From: Topomyia yanbarensis
Taxonomy: Eukaryota > Arthropoda > Insecta > Diptera > Culicidae
Assembly (NCBI RefSeq): GCF_030247195.1
Contig: NC_080672.1
Location: 311,762,127-311,826,126, forward strand
Length of the DNA stretch: 64,000 nucleotides
Direction of reading: 5' to 3'
In this document: positions 24,811 to 36,357 of the stretch, one piece after another
Layout of the letters: each line of letters opens with the position of its first letter
How positions within the stretch are numbered: position 1 is the stretch's first letter
The notes under the pieces: model-generated
Seen by the model: only the letters and a program-made list of their open reading frames with translations
What the model was told of the DNA's origin: nothing
Database searches by the model: none
Program-made: the position numbers and the translations under genes

Positions 24811-25338
24811 AAAATGATTACGATTAGAGATGACCGAACAAGCTGCAAACTAAAATGAGGCACAGGAGACAACAAATCGAATTGTCATTACAAAAGTTCG
24901 TGTTCTCTCCAATTCGATGTACATCGCGATCGATTTGTGCAAAAATTAACTTCAGTTTTATTCGTGAACAAGTATATTTTCCTTATAGTTCCTTATAGTA
25001 CATTTTTGGTGTAGATCCGGTCTGATCGGCATTTCTGCCCTAAGCCAAAAATGCGTGCCCCCTCAACCCAAATTTTAAACTAGGACGAATTAGCGCATGG
25101 GCGCCATTTAAACACCTTTTTCAATATAAAGAATGTCATTTGGTATTATTTGGTATCATTATTATCATTGGTTCTTTCATTCTTACCTTTCCGTTTCCTT
25201 AATTTACCTTTACGCTAATATTTACCGCCTATTTTTTATCATCATTCCTTGTTCTTTTGAGAGTGTGGATGCTATTTTAGATTTTAGATTTCACCTTCTT
25301 TCTCTGTAAGGTACGAATGGATTAGCACATTTGATATT

Positions 25339-25425
25339 GGGCCCTATTCTCACAGTCACGTCACCTAGTGACTAGAACAAAATTTACTCTAGTCACTAGG
25401 TGACGTGACTGCGAGAATAGGGCCC
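25339..25425. mobile_element. 87-bp palindromic MITE, GGGCCCTATTCTCAC ends
   Basis: A 38-bp stem with one mismatch (GGGCCCTATTCTCACAGTCA continuing to GTGACTAGA) surrounds an 11-base loop (ACAAAATTTAC). The termini equal those of the 6.3 kb element at 26131-32441, so this is the minimal form of the same family. Only ATT is shared by the two flanks, so the duplication is unclear. Confidence 0.85.
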
Positions 25426-26394
25426 ATTACCTTAATCACCGGTTATGTCGGCGTTCTCTGCCTGTCATGGGTCAGTTGGTACTTTCCCTTCGTTCTTTCT
25501 TCTTAGTCCTTTTTTGTTAGTAAGCTCATTGTGTCCAAGATTTCATGGGTTATTTTTTCTTATCCTTTGTACTCTACCCTTTTTTGTTTGTTTCAGTGCA
25601 TTCAGGAGTCTCCGGCGTTAGTGCACTTGTATATTTCTTTTCCTTTGTTTTTGCTTATATTCATGTGTGCACATATGTATGTGTTTCTTAGCTTCATTAA
25701 ATGTTTCCGAATCTCCCAGGATAAGAGATATCAGCAGATCTTTCTTACTTAGCCTTCCGGTGGGTGCGTTGAATTGTGCGACATTAACAAGCAGTAAATA
25801 ATAGATATTTTTAGAGCTTATTTCTCAGCATTGTGGAATCGAGTAATCGAATGTTGCTTGAGGTGCCAGTATTATGTGTACATATGGTTGTAGATTCTCG
25901 ATCAGCGATATACTGAGAGCTATCATCTTATTGTTCACTCTTGATAATCCTATGCATGAGTTTTTGCACATCATTAAGTTTTAGTAAATCTTGTCCGCTA
26001 CAGAAAGGAAAAAGGTGAGTGTTACGAATAAATAAATTTATGTTGGCCACTCAGAATGGTTCAACGGACATGAAACAGGAACATGGTTAGTCATATTTTG
26101 TGATAAATACACTGCGTTTAAATATATTATGGGCCCTATTCTCACCGTCACCTCACCTCCCCTCACTTGAGTCACCGTCACCTCACTTACCAGTCACCTC
26201 ACCCACGAGGAAGTATTCCGAGACTCACTTTAGGTGAGGTGACTGTTGGGTGACCGTCGTCACCCAGGTGACTCTCAGAATCGCAATTTTTTAAGTCACC
26301 TCACGGAAATTGTTAAGTGACTGCTAGCATCACTCAATCACTGCCCCGCATATTTCGAAAGTTCATTGTGTCGATTGATTGATTGGTAGGCATT

Positions 26395-27450
26395 TTGAAA
26401 TCCAAGATGGCGGCTTCCGGGAACCATAAAACACGTAAAACCACCATCAATATGGGTGTCATTTGAAAGGTATTGATTAGTGGAATGCGAAAATCGACGA
26501 TTGGCGCCATTTTGAAATCCAAGATGGCGGCTTCCGGGAACCATAACACTTAAAACCACCATCAATATGGGTGTCATTTGAAAGGTATTGATTAGTAGAA
26601 TGCGAAAATTGACGATTGGCGCCATTTTGAAATGCAAGATGGCGGCTTCCGGGAACCATACAACACCTAAAACCGCCATCAATATGGGTGTCATTTGAAA
26701 GGTATTGAATAGTGGAATGCGAAAATTGACGATTGGCGCCATTTTGAAATCCAAGATGGCGGCTTCCGAGAACCATAAAACACTTAAAACCACCATCAAT
26801 ATGGGTGTCATTTGAAAGGTATTGGTTAGTAGAATGCGAAAATTGACGATTGGCGCCATTTTGAAATCCAAGATGGCGGCTTCCGGGAACCATAAAACAC
26901 TTAAAACCGCCATCAATATGGGTGCCATTTGAAAGGTATTGAATAGTGGAATGCGAAAATTGACGATTGGCGTCATTTTGAAATCCAAGATGGCGGCTTC
27001 CGGGAACCATAAAACACTTAAAACCACCATCAATATGGGTGTCATTTGAAAGGTATTGATTAGTAGAATGCGAAAATTGACGATTGGCGCCATTTTGAAA
27101 TGCAATATGGCGGCTTCCGGGAACCATAAAACACTTAAAACCGCCATCAATATGGGTGCCATTTGAAAGGTATTGAATAGTGGAATGCGAAAATTGACGA
27201 TTGGCGTCATTTTGAAATCCAAGATGGCGGCTTCCGGGAACCATAAAACACTTAAAACCACCATCAATATGGGTGTCATTAGTAGAATGCGAAAATTGAC
27301 GATTGGCGCCATTTTGAAATCCAAGATGGCGGCTTCCGGGAACCATAAAACACTTAAAACCACCATCAATATGGGTGTCATTTGAAAGGTATTGAATAGT
27401 GGAATGAAAAATTGACGCTTGGCACCATTTTGAAATCCAAAATGGCGGCT
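26395..27450 (+). repeat. Left array of ~117-bp units (10 copies)
   Basis: Each unit runs through CCAAGATGGCGGCTTCCGGG, AACCATAAAACACTTAAAAC, CACCATCAATATGGGTGTCA, TTTGAAAGGTATTGA and GAAAATTGACGATTGGCGCC. Spacing is 115-118 bp, with one shortened unit near 27283. Long - strand frames (374 and 330 codons) exist only because the unit is near a multiple of three and has few stops. They repeat the same ~39 residues and are not a gene. Confidence 0.95.
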
Positions 27451-29710
27451 TCCGGTTACCATAAAACATGGTGTTTTATGGCAAGTGACTAAGTCAAATA
27501 CGTATTTCAGGTAAATAGTGTGGAGGAGGAAGAAGAAAACATGTCATTCACAATAGAAATACGTTAAATTTCATGCTTTAGTTAAATGGTTTCAATCCTT
27601 GGGGCAGATCACTCTAGGAATGTATAATAAATTTGCATCAAATTAGAAAAAAATGCATTTAATTTCCATTTTTTCATCAACTTTGCACTCGCTCGCACAA
27701 AAGTTTGTGGGCTAGTTTTTGTAGGGTTTTGACGGCTTATACGCAATGCAAAATACATTGCATGCAACGCAAAATACATTTTGAATTTCTGTTTTGATGG
27801 AAAGAAATGCATTTAATTTCGCTGATTTTCAAAATGCATCACAAGTGATCTGCCTGATCCCTAACGATCAAGGTAGGCCTTGATTTTCATGATCTATTCA
27901 TTTTTCATTTAACACTTGTCAGAACAGGAACGTTATACCAAACAGTTTTGGTTCGGTGGACAAGCTAACTGGCTGATCGACGGTTGCAGGACTTGAAGGG
28001 ACCCGCCCTTACACGATTTGCTGCTCATCAAGTCACATCGATCTCAAGTGTGAGTTTCCAAAATTTGTTTGTCTAGGTTATGCTCCCGTGGCTGCTTTAC
28101 CTGTCGAAGTATTATCCATCAAAATGCACAAATTTTCAAAAGGGCTTCGAACGACATTTTTAACCGTCTATGTGACACACATTTAATTGTACATTATCCG
28201 GTAATTATTTACTTTAGGTACTTTTTCCCCTGTAAGTGGAAAACATATTTTTCTTTCGTGAATATGCTACATTTGTATTCAAAAGTCATAAAAAGAGGGT
28301 GGAAGGACAATACTTCTAAAGTTTATTCATGAACTTCATAAATAAGTTGTACCGACTAACCCAACTTGCAGTGATATTGTGCTGCAGAAAGTGAGGTTTT
28401 GGAGGAAGTTGATGTAACGCCGCATAGCCGAGTCCAAGCATCCGAAGAGGCACAAAGCTGCTGAGGATCCGCACGACGAGGTGGCCGCGTACTTGTCATC
28501 GTAAACGCAAGCAAACCTGTGATCCACTCGTTTGCCCGGTATACTCAAATATAGGGGCTATCCTTAGTTTAAGCTAGCTTCGCCCAAAAGCTTGTTTTAG
28601 GTAGCACAATAACCCTACGAGTAAGGTTAGTAGGTACAACTAATTTTTAAGCCCTTTGATAAATTTGATGAAACTACAACACTAAACTAGCATAGAAGAA
28701 AAACATGTTTTCCGTGTACAAAGAAAGAAGTACATAAAGTAAACAAATACCCATTATAATCGTATTGTATTAATCGGATGTCGCAATATTTGATTCAAAA
28801 TGATTTGAATCGTAATCTCTCTTCATTATTGCAGACATTTAATGGAGATTACGATTATTTCGTTTAAAATCAGAGTAACCATCTAGGAATCCAAAATGTC
28901 TCCAATCATCATAATCGACGGTATTCCCAAACTTCTATACTGCAATTGCAAACAAATGGTGTTCCACGTGAGTTGATCTTGTGATTTGACCGTGAAACGC
29001 CAGAAGAGATCAATAAAAAATTAACTTTTTTTAATTTAAAAAAGCAGAAAATTTGTTATCTAGTCAATACCAGGTAGAGTGAAGCGCCTATTTTCACCAT
29101 ACTAAGGAGGGAGCCTCACTGATTCATTAATTACACGGCCTACAAACAATGGAATGCGTACAAATTGGCATCAACAGCTTTGCTTCGTTGTTAAGTACCA
29201 AGATAATAACATACATTACCATTTGACCCAATGCTTTAAACAAAGATGGCAGACACTGCTCTAACCAACGGCTTCAAATGGGTAGCGTGATAATAGAAAC
29301 AGCCATAATGGGCTCATCACCCTATTAGGCATTCGATGAGAAGTTATTTGACAATGTACTGGTGAATCCTTCTACGCGCAAGCAGAAGAACTCCTCCGAA
29401 TAGCGTCTTTTGCTGATCAACCTCGTTTGATGTTGAACCGAATCAACGATTTTGTCGGATGTCAAACGCACCCGAGAAACATCATGAGTACACAAAAAAT
29501 TAAATAATCAGAAACGTCTCATGGTCCGCCTAATCATTGCTGAATAATTTCCATTTTGCTAGTTTCAAGAAGGTCAAGATCTTTCAAACGTTCCAGCTCA
29601 ATCTGCCCGTACAAATTTTACGTCTTATTGAAGACAGACAGTTTTGTATTAATCATCTGCGTAGCAGTATTTACAAAAGGAAAGTGCTCCAGAATCAACA
29701 AAACGATTGA

Positions 29711-29942
29711 AAAAAGAGTTCCATCGAAGCTTGGTTTAGCGATTGCGAAGACGAGAAGGCTAGTGATTTAGCTGTTCGAAGAAGAAGGATTCGCGATGCA
29801 TCCAATCCATTGGATTTGCCAGATGAAACGTAAGTACTCCAACTTCACACAATCATTGTATATGCCTAACATATAAAATATATAACTTCTCATTCACAGC
29901 TTTGTACAGTACTTCCGTGTGTCCAAAGACCTATTTTTGTAA
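29711..29942 (+). pseudogene. Harbinger-type (HARBI1-like) transposase fragment
   Basis: Two exon-like pieces encode the N-terminal region typical of PIF/Harbinger DDE nucleases. 29711-29829 gives an acidic stretch (WFSDCEDEKASDLAV) then RRRRIRDASNPLDLPDE. A 70-base intron with GTAAGT and CATTCACAG ends (29830-29899) joins in frame to TFVQYFRVSKDLFL, which stops at 29940-29942. No catalytic DDE residues follow, so it is dead. It sits in the core of the foldback element. Whether it entered as a nested insertion or belongs to the element is unknown. The family call rests on remembered motif order. Confidence 0.65.
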
Positions 29943-30176
29943 ACATAAACATCCGTACGAGCATCCTGATTCTTTGGCGCACGATGAAGAGAGAAAGGCT
30001 GAGCTTCTCCTCTAATTGGAACACTTAGGGACACTTTTTATCTCGAAACTATAAACAAATATTTGTGACCGAACCGAAACAAAACTTATGGCAACAGGAA
30101 AACCCACTACAATTTGTAATGGTTTTCTTCTTAACGAAAAATGAACCGCCCTCTTATATATGCCGTTTTCGATGGC

Positions 30177-30295
30177 TGTGAACCGGTGTAGTGTTTTGTA
30201 CTTTCAATCAGAAGTGTCAATGGAACATACCCAGTTTTCTTCACTTCTGCTAGAAAGTTCAAAACCAGTGCACTCCACTACATCGGTTCACATCA
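30177..30295. repeat. Short foldback
   Basis: GTGAACCGGTGTAGTG and CACTACATCGGTTCAC are inverted with one mismatch, about 100 bp apart. Probably a small MITE; target duplication not resolved. Confidence 0.55.
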
Positions 30296-30403
30296 ATCGA
30301 AAAACCCAATAGAAAAAATGAGCCCACCCGAACCGTCTTGGTTAGCATGTATGTATGTCCATTCATATTACAGCTATTGATCACAGTCTATAGAGAACAG
30401 TTG

Positions 30404-30542
30404 CGCAAAGAGTGAAGTCAAAAAAAGTCTACCTATCGAGCACAATTGCAATCCATCTCTGATACCTCTGCAGCAAAGTTGGATTCTAATTTTGCTCGAT
30501 AGGTAGACTTTTTTCGGCTTCACTTTCTGCACACTCTTTGCG
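30404..30542. mobile_element. MITE with ~38-bp inverted termini
   Basis: CGCAAAGAGTGAAGTCAAAA continues to AGTCTACCTATCGAGCA. The inverse is TGCTCGATAGGTAGACTTTT, CGGCTTCACTTTCTGCACAC and TCTTTGCG, with a small insertion in the right arm. It is nested in the foldback core. Confidence 0.75.
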
Positions 30543-30714
30543 TACCTTTATACCAGAGTTTTTAATAGTAGAGTTGCGTAAAGAGGATTGGCAACATTGG
30601 ACCAATCATTGGTCTTATTTAAATTTTGGCAACCTTTTATTTTTAGTTAAATTTCAAATGACTTCACCCGAACGCTTCAATTAGAAGTTAACTTTGTAGT
30701 TTTGAGTGTTTTAT

Positions 30715-32125
30715 GGTAACCGGAAGCCGCCACCTTGGATTTCAAAATGGCGCCAATCGTCAATTTTCGCATTCTACTAATCAATACCTTTCAAATGACA
30801 CCCATATTGATGGTGGTTTTGAGTGTTTTATGGTAACCGGAAACCGCCATCTTGGATTTCAAAATGGCGCCAATCGTCAATTTTCGCATTCTACTAATCA
30901 ATACCTTTCAAATGACACCCATATTGATGGTGGTTTTAAGTATTTTATGGTTCCCGGAAGCCGCCATCTTGGATTTCAAAATTGCTCCAATCGTAAATTT
31001 TTGCATTCCACTATTCAATACCTTTCAAATGACACCCAAATGATGGTGGTTTTATGGTAACCGGAAGCCGCCATCTTGGATTTCAAAATGGCGCCAATCG
31101 TCAATTTTCACATACTACTAATCAATACCTTTCAAATGACACCCATATTGATGGTGGTTTTAAGTGTGTTTGCATCCCGGAAGCCGCCATCTTGGATTTC
31201 AAAATGGCGCCAATCGTCAATTTTCGCATTCTACTAATCAATACCTTTCAAATGACACCCATATTGATGGTGGTTTTAAGTGTTTTATGGTTCCCGGAAG
31301 CCGCCATCTTGGATTTCAAAATGGCTCCAATCGTAAATTTTTGCATTCCACTATTCAATACCTTTCAAATGACACCCATATCGATGGTGGTTTTAAGTGG
31401 TAATCATGGTAACCGGAAGCCGCCATCTTGGATTTCAAAATGGCGCCTATCGTCAATTTTCGCATTCTACTAATCAATACCTTTCAAATGACACCCATAT
31501 TGATGGTGGTTTTAAGTGTTTTATGGTTCCCGGAAGCCGCCATCTTGGATTTCAAAATTGCTCCAATCGTAAATTTTTGCATTTCACTATTCAATACCTT
31601 TCAAATGACACCCAAATGATGGTGGTTTTATGGTAACCGGAAGCCGCCATCTTGGATTTCAAAATGGCTCCAATCGTAAATTTTTGCATTCCACTATTCA
31701 ATACCTTTCAAATGACACCCATATTGATGGTGGTTTTAAGTCGTTGTATGGTTCCCGGAAGCCGCCATCTTGGATTTCAAAATGGCGCCAATCGTCAATT
31801 TTCGCATTCTACTAATCAATACCTTTCAAATGACACCCATATTGATGGTGGTTTTAAGTGTTTTATGGTTCCCGGAAGCCGCCATCTTGGATTTCAAAAT
31901 TGCTCCAATCGTAAATTTTTGCATTTCACTATTCAATACCTTTCAAATGACACCCAAATGATGGTGGTTTTATGGTAACCGGAAGCCGCCATCTTGGATT
32001 TCAAAATGGCTCCAATCGTAAATTTTTGCATTCCACTATTCAATACCTTTCAAATGACACCCATATTGATGGTGGTTTTGAGTGGTTTATGGTACCCAGA
32101 AGCCGCCATCTTGAATTTCAAAATG
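30715..32125 (-). repeat. Right array of ~117-bp units (13 copies, inverted)
   Basis: The same unit as the left array in the opposite orientation (GAAGCCGCCATCTTGG per unit). Some copies are shortened (about 110 bp, where ACCCAAATGATGG replaces the longer form). Higher-order pairs alternate between ATGGCGCC and TTGCTCC variants, which points to growth by unequal exchange of two-unit blocks. Confidence 0.95.
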
Positions 32126-32449
32126 GCGCTAATCAATTTCCGCCATTCAAAAACTTCCCAGCTGCCATTGGCCAAAGAAAAACGTTACCCGAAAATTCTA
32201 AAAAGAATCTAAAAATAAACGCAACACTTTTTGGTTCTAGTCACCTAGATTTTTTAGGTGAGAATTTAGTCACTTTTTTCCATTTCACGGTGACCGTCGT
32301 CACTCAAAATGACTCTGGGAATCGCTCTGCCAGGTGACTTCTGTCACCTTGGGTGACTATAGTCACCTAGGTGACTGCGGTGATCGCTTTTTTCGCTCTC
32401 ACCTCACCCAACTAGGTGAGGTGACGGTGAGAATAGGGCCCTATATTAT

Positions 32450-33052
32450 AGTTTAGTGACCCAAATTGTTGGCGAATTGTAACTATGTAAACTGAACCGA
32501 TTTTAATGACGTACGTTTCCATTTCTGAGTCTTCGATTGATCCCTGACAGTAATTGCAATCGGCTCAGGCTCTTTTGTGCGTCATGCATTTACTGACTCA
32601 CAATCGAATTGTGCCTCGACCAACCTGACACAACGTGCCCATTCCCCTTACTGAGCAAAAGGGCAGGGAACATCAGTTTTATTCGTGCCCAAGAATATTT
32701 TAGCATGTATTTCAGAGTAATTTCAAAAGAATAAAATTTTAAAATTTCCCAAAAAAAATTCCTATCTGGCAGCCGATTTACAGGTGTGGAAAAACTGGCA
32801 TTGAATTCTACTTGTTACAATTAATGCAACAGAACTATTTACATTCTTATTACAAGCATAAATCTTGTTAATTTGCTTGAAGAGTAAAAATTTTTGAAGT
32901 CCTTTTTGGTTTTTCTTCCACTGTGCAATGTAGTAAAAGCTTTGTTGTAGCAATGTAGTAAAAATACGATCGCAGATTATTACATCAACGTCACCATATA
33001 GGTAGGTATATTCAGAATATTTATAATTTTTATATTTGAAACTAGACCAAAC
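32450..33052. other. Region between foldback element and RRS1 3' end
   Basis: Non-coding. It should contain the RRS1 3' UTR on the - strand, but no canonical AATAAA was found close to the stop; AATATA-like variants lie near 33020-33035. Confidence 0.4.
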
Positions 33053-34261
33053 TTAACGCCTCTTGCGACCAACCGCTCGTTTGCTGTGATTACGTTTTCC
33101 TTGTCCACCCTTTGGCTTCTTACGGCCAAAACTGCCTTTGGACCCCTTTTTGGTTTTCTTTTTGGATCCGCTATCCTCTGCCATCGATGCTTCACGTCTA
33201 CAAGAAAAATCACACATTAGAACAGCATTTAACATAATTCAAATGAACGTCATACTCTTTACGTGCTTCTGATTTCTGTAGAGAAATAGCCTTTTCCACA
33301 TCGATCTTGGGTTTTTTATTAAGCACATTGTTAACGATGTTCATGTTTCTCCTCTTCTCGCCAGGAATCGTAATTGGAGCTCGTTTTCGTTTACTACCTG
33401 GTATCAGTTCCTTCACACCTATTCCACGTGCTTGTTTGTCGTTTGTCAATTTTTCCTGGAAAATACCAACCGACGCAGTGGACACCTTTGCGATATTGGC
33501 TGCAGTCACCAACTGAAAAACATATTGATACAAAATTATGTGTTACGAACGAAACTTGAATAAGTTCCATACCTCTTTGGCAGATGCAGACTCCGGGCCA
33601 AGGAAACCAGTTCGCGGCGTTTGAATCTTCTTTGCCCGAGCAATGTTTCTCATTCGTGAAATTTCATTTCTCGCTATCCTATCAATTCTTAAATCACGCT
33701 TCTCTTGGAACATATCCTTGTTCGGATCGGCATTGTGCGGTACCTCCAGAACCCAATCTTTTTCCTTCTCGGCTTTGTGTCGCTGGTAGCCATACGTTGG
33801 CACCCATTTGTCCAGTACTTCATCGTACACCTTTTTGTCGCGCGTTTGTTTCTTAATGCCCTTGGCCTTCGCTATCTCTTCCCATTTTGTGAGGGGTTTC
33901 GGAACCGGAAGCTTCCGAGCGCGCGGCAAGACAAATCGTGGTGGAGGGATTTTAGCCACGACGAATTCTTCCACGCGCTCGGTAGGTAACTCCCAAATGC
34001 TATTGAAGAGCAGCTGTGTGTTATCGCGGGTCAGATCCAGCAAATACTGGTCTTTGTTGGTTCTGAAAAAAGAAATCTTTCATATTGATCGAGAAAAGAT
34101 TTAAACAACTACCTGAACTTGTCATCATCGAAATAATTTGGATCGGTTAGCATAAAATGACCCACATCAATTCCTACTTCCAGATGCTTTTCCACTGTTG
34201 TTGGTTTGAATGTTTCCAAATCCTTCTTCTGTTTCTCTAGCACTTGTTTAACGATATCCAT
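33053..34261 (-). CDS. RRS1: Ribosome biogenesis regulatory protein RRS1, complete
   Basis: RRS1 is a nucleolar factor that, with RPF2, brings the 5S RNP into pre-60S ribosomes. There are four coding exons on the - strand: 34113-34261, 33573-34062, 33256-33512 and 33053-33197. Introns have GT-AG ends at 34112/34063, 33572/33513 and 33255/33198. They join in frame to 346 residues with TAA at 33053-33055; human RRS1 is close in length (about 365). Conserved blocks are LLDLTRDNTQLLFNSIWELP with TERVEE just after residue 75, PLTKWEEIAKAKGI, WVPTYGYQR, WVLEVPHNADP, RNEISRMRNIARAKKIQTP, AKVSTASVGIFQEKL and a Lys/Arg/Gly-rich tail ending KRAVGRKRR. The start ATG at 34259-34261 begins MDIVKQVLEKQKKDLE and fits the family. 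The frame is open upstream to 34405, but the extra residues do not resemble RRS1. Confidence 0.95.
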
Positions 34262-34573
34262 GTTGCCTCTTTGAGAAGAAAACCACAGAAAATCAAAATG
34301 CTCACGTTTGTTCCGCCACTCAGTGATTAGCAATGTTTTTGTTTCTTGAGAACATGTGAAAATTTCACCAAAACACCAACATAACCTCGACTCCACTGAA
34401 TACAATCACGACAATCACTGACAGACTAGCCCAATGACGTACACATTGAACGATCTGGCAGTTAAGGGAATTTGACTGTGTTAGTAAAGCAAAAAAGATG
34501 AACTCTAAAGCAAACCCTGATGACGTCATTGAGTTTCAAAATGAAATGCTTTCAACGGAGAAATTAAACGAAA

Positions 34574-34805
34574 TCTCGACAAACATATGATTACGGCCTA
34601 AAAGCCAACTGTCAAAATCCACTTTGAATGGAAATTCCAGACAAACCGTTACTAGTCGAACTCAGTTCACAACAGTTTATGAAAGAGAAAACTTTTCTCT
34701 TTCATTTACTACCAACATCTGTGATTGGCGTGTAACGGTTTGTCCGGAATTTCCAAGTGGATTTTGACAGTTGGATTTTAGGCCGTAATCATATGTTTGT
34801 CGAGA
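34574..34805. mobile_element. MITE with ~76-bp inverted termini
   Basis: TCTCGACAAACATATGATTA continues to CCAGACAAACCGTTAC at the left. The inverse is at 34727-34805 (GTAACGGTTTGTCCGGAATT to CATATGTTTGTCGAGA). It lies about 310 bp upstream of the RRS1 start and could overlap its promoter. Confidence 0.85.
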
Positions 34806-34919
34806 AATCAGTTTAAAAATTAAAAATATCCCATTTCGAAGTTTTAAATTTGCTGAATGCATAAAATGACACAAAAGCACTTAATTGCTAAGACAAGACG
34901 AGACAACTGGCTTCCTATT

Positions 34920-35220
34920 TTTGGTTTTCTTGCTTTTTTGTACCCTGCTGAATAATTGATGACAGTTGACTGTATAAGCCTTTCTATTCCCGTTAAAAAA
35001 GAAACGGTGCCGAATCATTTCGTGAGGAAAATAAAATATTTTGCACTGCAAAAACCGGTTGAGGTTAGGTATTTCCTGAGGCAAACAAACCAAAATCCTT
35101 TGGCGATACATTGCATCTGTGGTTGTATATCAGCTGTCAGAAATCTTAATATGTGGCTAGCGATCGTGGCAGTGCAGCCAATTTCTTTTTCACATTTATA
35201 TAGATATATTCATATAACCC
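34920..35220 (+). repeat. Fragment shared with the hAT-like element at 37542
   Basis: CCCTGCTGAATAATTGATGA with GACTGTAT, and GGCAGTGCAGCCAATTTCTT with ATATAGATATATTC, recur at 38325-38430 and, inverted, at 39975-40070. It is a decayed copy of the same transposon interior. Confidence 0.55.
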
Positions 35221-35941
35221 AGTCAACAAAATGCGGACGAACATGGTCAGGCGATTTAAACACTTGGACGTTTGGCTCAACTCGCCTGTGTTAATTGCCC
35301 CTAGGAACAAATGAAATTTGCGAATTCGATTTAAAGGCAATTTCAATACACAGACAAATTTTCTGGTGGCTGAAATGGACTTGTTGTTTTTCGCGTTTTT
35401 CTAACATGGTGGTTCATGTTTGGCTTAAGCTTAACTTTTTTTTAAACAGATGCCGCATTCCCGCTTGTACTTTGTTTATCTATACCCAAATAGAAATGCA
35501 CAACAGTATTACAGCATTTTTTATTGTTACATTACAACAAAAAACAATGTTATTCTGGAAAATTTACATAGGAAATATTATCACATTTGTTTTTTTACAT
35601 CCAATTTCATTGTAAACCCGATTTTTACATGGAAAAAGGGAGGTCGTTAAGGGATGTAACAATGAAAAAAATTGATCTTTTCCCATACATTTTGAAATCA
35701 AAAACATCGATTTACATTGTTTTTCCGTTGTAGATTTTGGAGGCATGAAGGACTGCATCATAAGTACATTGATGTTACAAGAAAAGTTGTTGTTAACACA
35801 TAAAACTGTTGTAAATTCAACGTTTCTACGATCAATTTCTATATTACTTTATATTCGGGTAGTGCCCTTCATTTAGCCAACGAGTGTGGGAAATTATGGA
35901 ATCGTGTGTAAGTATAGTAGAACATGACCTCTGACCTAAAG

Positions 35942-36357
35942 CACAGAGAACAGACATCCATGATCGAACAAAAATATTTAAAAAACGTGTGTAAACATTT
36001 GAATTAATATACGAAAAACACTAGCGCCGCCGCACCAACCTATCCCAAGTATCCGTCAAATCGATTCCGGGACCAGTTCGAAATCCTGGATGGATTCCGC
36101 ATGAAATTTAGCTCAAAGAAAACAACCGATTCCGACTCTATCGGTTGACGCATTTGAGCTGGAATTCATGCTGGAAGTCCGAATCGGTTCCGGACTAGTT
36201 TGACTGGGTAGAGGAATAACCGCTGTCAATTCTGTCGCACTCAGCCACAAGAAACATGACGACAGTAGCGCACCTGGTTTAGATATCCAAACTACCTTCG
36301 AAACCGTTAGAGATTTTACACAAGTTGAATGCTGAAGATGGACGTCTGTTCTCTGTG
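35942..36357. mobile_element. MITE, CACAGAGAACAGAC termini, 7-bp target duplication
   Basis: CACAGAGAACAGACATCCAT at the left and ATGGACGTCTGTTCTCTGTG at the right are inverted with one mismatch. Both are flanked by CCTAAAG (35935-35941 and 36358-36364). The 416-bp interior is itself partly palindromic around CGATTCCGG/CCGGAAT-like segments. Confidence 0.85.

Larger units (their letters stand above)
24409..25338. other. 3' flank of the cyclotransferase gene
   Basis: Non-coding. It holds the probable 3' UTR, a candidate poly(A) signal AATAAA at 24717-24722, a hAT end at 24758 and then AT-rich DNA with no gene. Confidence 0.5.
26131..32441. mobile_element. 6.3-kb foldback transposon with inverted tandem arrays
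   Basis: Termini GGGCCCTATTCTCACCGTCA and the inverse TGACGGTGAGAATAGGGCCC are flanked by the identical 8-mer TATATTAT (26123-26130 and 32442-32449). Subterminal regions (26131-26335, 32235-32441) are dense in GTCACC/GGTGAC motifs. Inward lie ten copies of a ~117-bp unit (26395-27450) and thirteen copies of the same unit in the opposite orientation (30715-32125). The core (27470-30700) holds other repeats, a broken Harbinger-type transposase (29711-29942) and a nested MITE (30404-30542). An 8-bp duplication fits hAT-like or unclassified 8-bp MITE families. I saw no intact transposase. Confidence 0.88.

Noticed and set aside
26338..27469. 374- and 330-codon frames of repeated GSRHLGFQNGA-type peptide
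   Set aside because: They follow the 117-bp transposon unit, recur in the inverted array, and overlap one another in different frames. No sign of selection on protein.
34262..34405. Upstream in-frame extension of RRS1 (a start at 34405)
   Set aside because: The extra residues (MYSVESRLCWCFGEIFT...) do not resemble RRS1; MDIVKQVLEKQKKDLE at 34261 matches the family start.
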